From assembly GCA_030150315.1 (NCBI GenBank), contig JASLGB010000052.1, forward strand, positions 1 to 6,212: 6,212 nucleotides of DNA, given 5' to 3'. Numbering within the stretch: position 1 is the stretch's first letter; every line of letters begins with the position of its first letter. This document shows, piece after piece, positions 5,742-6,212 of the stretch. The notes beneath the pieces are model-generated. The model searched no databases. It had not been told where the DNA came from and saw only the letters and a list, made by a program, of their open reading frames with translations. The position numbers and the translations under genes were made by a program. Source of the stretch: Dokdonella sp. Its GTDB lineage: Bacteria > Pseudomonadota > Gammaproteobacteria > Xanthomonadales > Rhodanobacteraceae.

Positions 5742-5750
5742 GGCCGGGTT

Positions 5751-6212
5751 TCAACGCGGGTCGTTGTTGCCGAGCAGGGTGCGATACGCAACGCCACCCA
5801 GCATGCCGCCGATGATCGGGGCCACCCAGAACAGCCACAGCTGCGACAGCGCCCCCGTGCTGGCGAAGAACGCGACGCCGGTCGAGCGCGCCGGGTTGAC
5901 CGAGGTGTTGGTGACCGGAATGCCGACCAGGTGGATCAGCGTCAGCGCAAGACCGATCGCGATCGGCGCGAAACCGAACGGCGCGCGGCCATGCGTCGTG
6001 CCCATGATGATGAAGACGAAGAATAACGTGAGAACGATCTCGCAAATCAGCGCCGCCTGCAGCGAGTAGCCCCCGGGCGAAAGCCCGCCGAAGCCGTTTG
6101 AGGCGAAAGCACCTGCGGTGAAACCGGGCTTGCCGCTGGCGATCAGATACAGCACCGCCGCCGCCGCAACCGCGCCGATGACCTGTGCGATCACGTAGGG
6201 AGCCAGATCCTT
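5751..6212 (-). CDS. aqpZ: Aquaporin Z, MIP family water channel (5'-partial, runs off window end)
   Basis: The C-terminal 153 residues of an inner-membrane aquaporin closely matching the E. coli AqpZ pattern, a tetrameric channel for water. The frame is open to base 6212, so the N-terminus, including the first NPA loop, lies outside the window. In the visible fragment are the helix IAQVIGAVAAAAVLYLIASG, the extracellular-loop ASNGFG..SPGGYS, helices CEIVLTLFFVFIIMG and FAPIAIGLALTLIHLVGIPV, and the second pore loop TNTSVNPARS. Taking the fragment's first codon as residue 1, the second NPA is at 106-108, and selectivity-filter residues equivalent to E. coli His174, Thr183 and Arg189 are at 94, 103 and 109. 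The His and Thr constriction is that of a water-selective channel rather than a glyceroporin. The C-terminus LLGNNDPR is short, as in AqpZ. The gene converges on the kinase gene with 29 bases between stops; no functional link to it is apparent. An internal GTG at 6194 is in mid-helix and is not a start. Confidence 0.95.
   Translation of the reverse strand, partial: KDLAPYVIAQVIGAVAAAAVLYLIASGKPGFTAGAFASNGFGGLSPGGYSLQAALICEIVLTLFFVFIIMGTTHGRAPFGFAPIAIGLALTLIHLVGIPVTNTSVNPARSTGVAFFASTGALSQLWLFWVAPIIGGMLGGVAYRTLLGNNDPR

Noticed and set aside
4314..6026. 570-codon plus-strand open frame overlapping the kinase and aquaporin genes
   Set aside because: It is out of frame with the kinase's TPR coding sequence and extends antisense to aqpZ; the product is Arg/Ala/Gly-rich low complexity.
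6192..6194. GTG at 6194 (minus strand) as the aquaporin start
   Set aside because: The frame continues to the window edge with AqpZ-like residues (KDLAPY) and the protein would lack its first half, including the first NPA loop.

Overview
The window is a GC-rich, densely coding bacterial chromosome segment with six recognisable genes. Protein styles suggest a gammaproteobacterium of the Xanthomonadales type (Lysobacter, Dokdonella or Rhodanobacter relatives): a Ser/Thr kinase with a TPR tail, an FHA-GGDEF cyclase, a GTPase/roadblock pair and an E. coli-like AqpZ. This placement is inferred from gene content and composition, not from a marker gene. No RNA gene, mobile element, CRISPR array or integration scar was seen.

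Left block (1-1348, plus strand): a translationally coupled trio. A small protein of unknown function (5' end probably outside the window) overlaps a Ras/MglA-like small GTPase by 4 bases, which overlaps a roadblock/LC7 protein by 4 bases. The set recalls MglA/MglB polarity modules and the roadblock-DUF742-GTPase core of actinobacterial conservons. The GTPase has a clear P-loop and GxxGQ switch II but lacks the usual NKxD guanine-recognition motif.

Middle block: after a 192-base gap with a good promoter candidate, a stand-alone glutathione S-transferase (1541-2173, plus) runs tail-to-tail, 10 bases apart, into a minus-strand gene (2184-3083) encoding an N-terminal FHA domain and a C-terminal GGEEF diguanylate cyclase. 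A 232-base divergent intergenic region separates this from a plus-strand membrane Ser/Thr kinase (3316-5721) with a cytoplasmic PknB-like kinase domain, one transmembrane helix and a TPR region whose six repeat units are spaced almost exactly 42 residues apart.

Right edge (5751-6212, minus): the C-terminal two thirds of an AqpZ-type aquaporin, convergent with the kinase gene.

The most interesting reading is that the divergent kinase and FHA-GGDEF pair form a local circuit: threonine phosphorylation produced by the kinase is read by the FHA domain and converted into c-di-GMP. The two start regions share a -10 plus GCGCC discriminator pattern, which would suit co-expression. This link is inference from domain logic and position.
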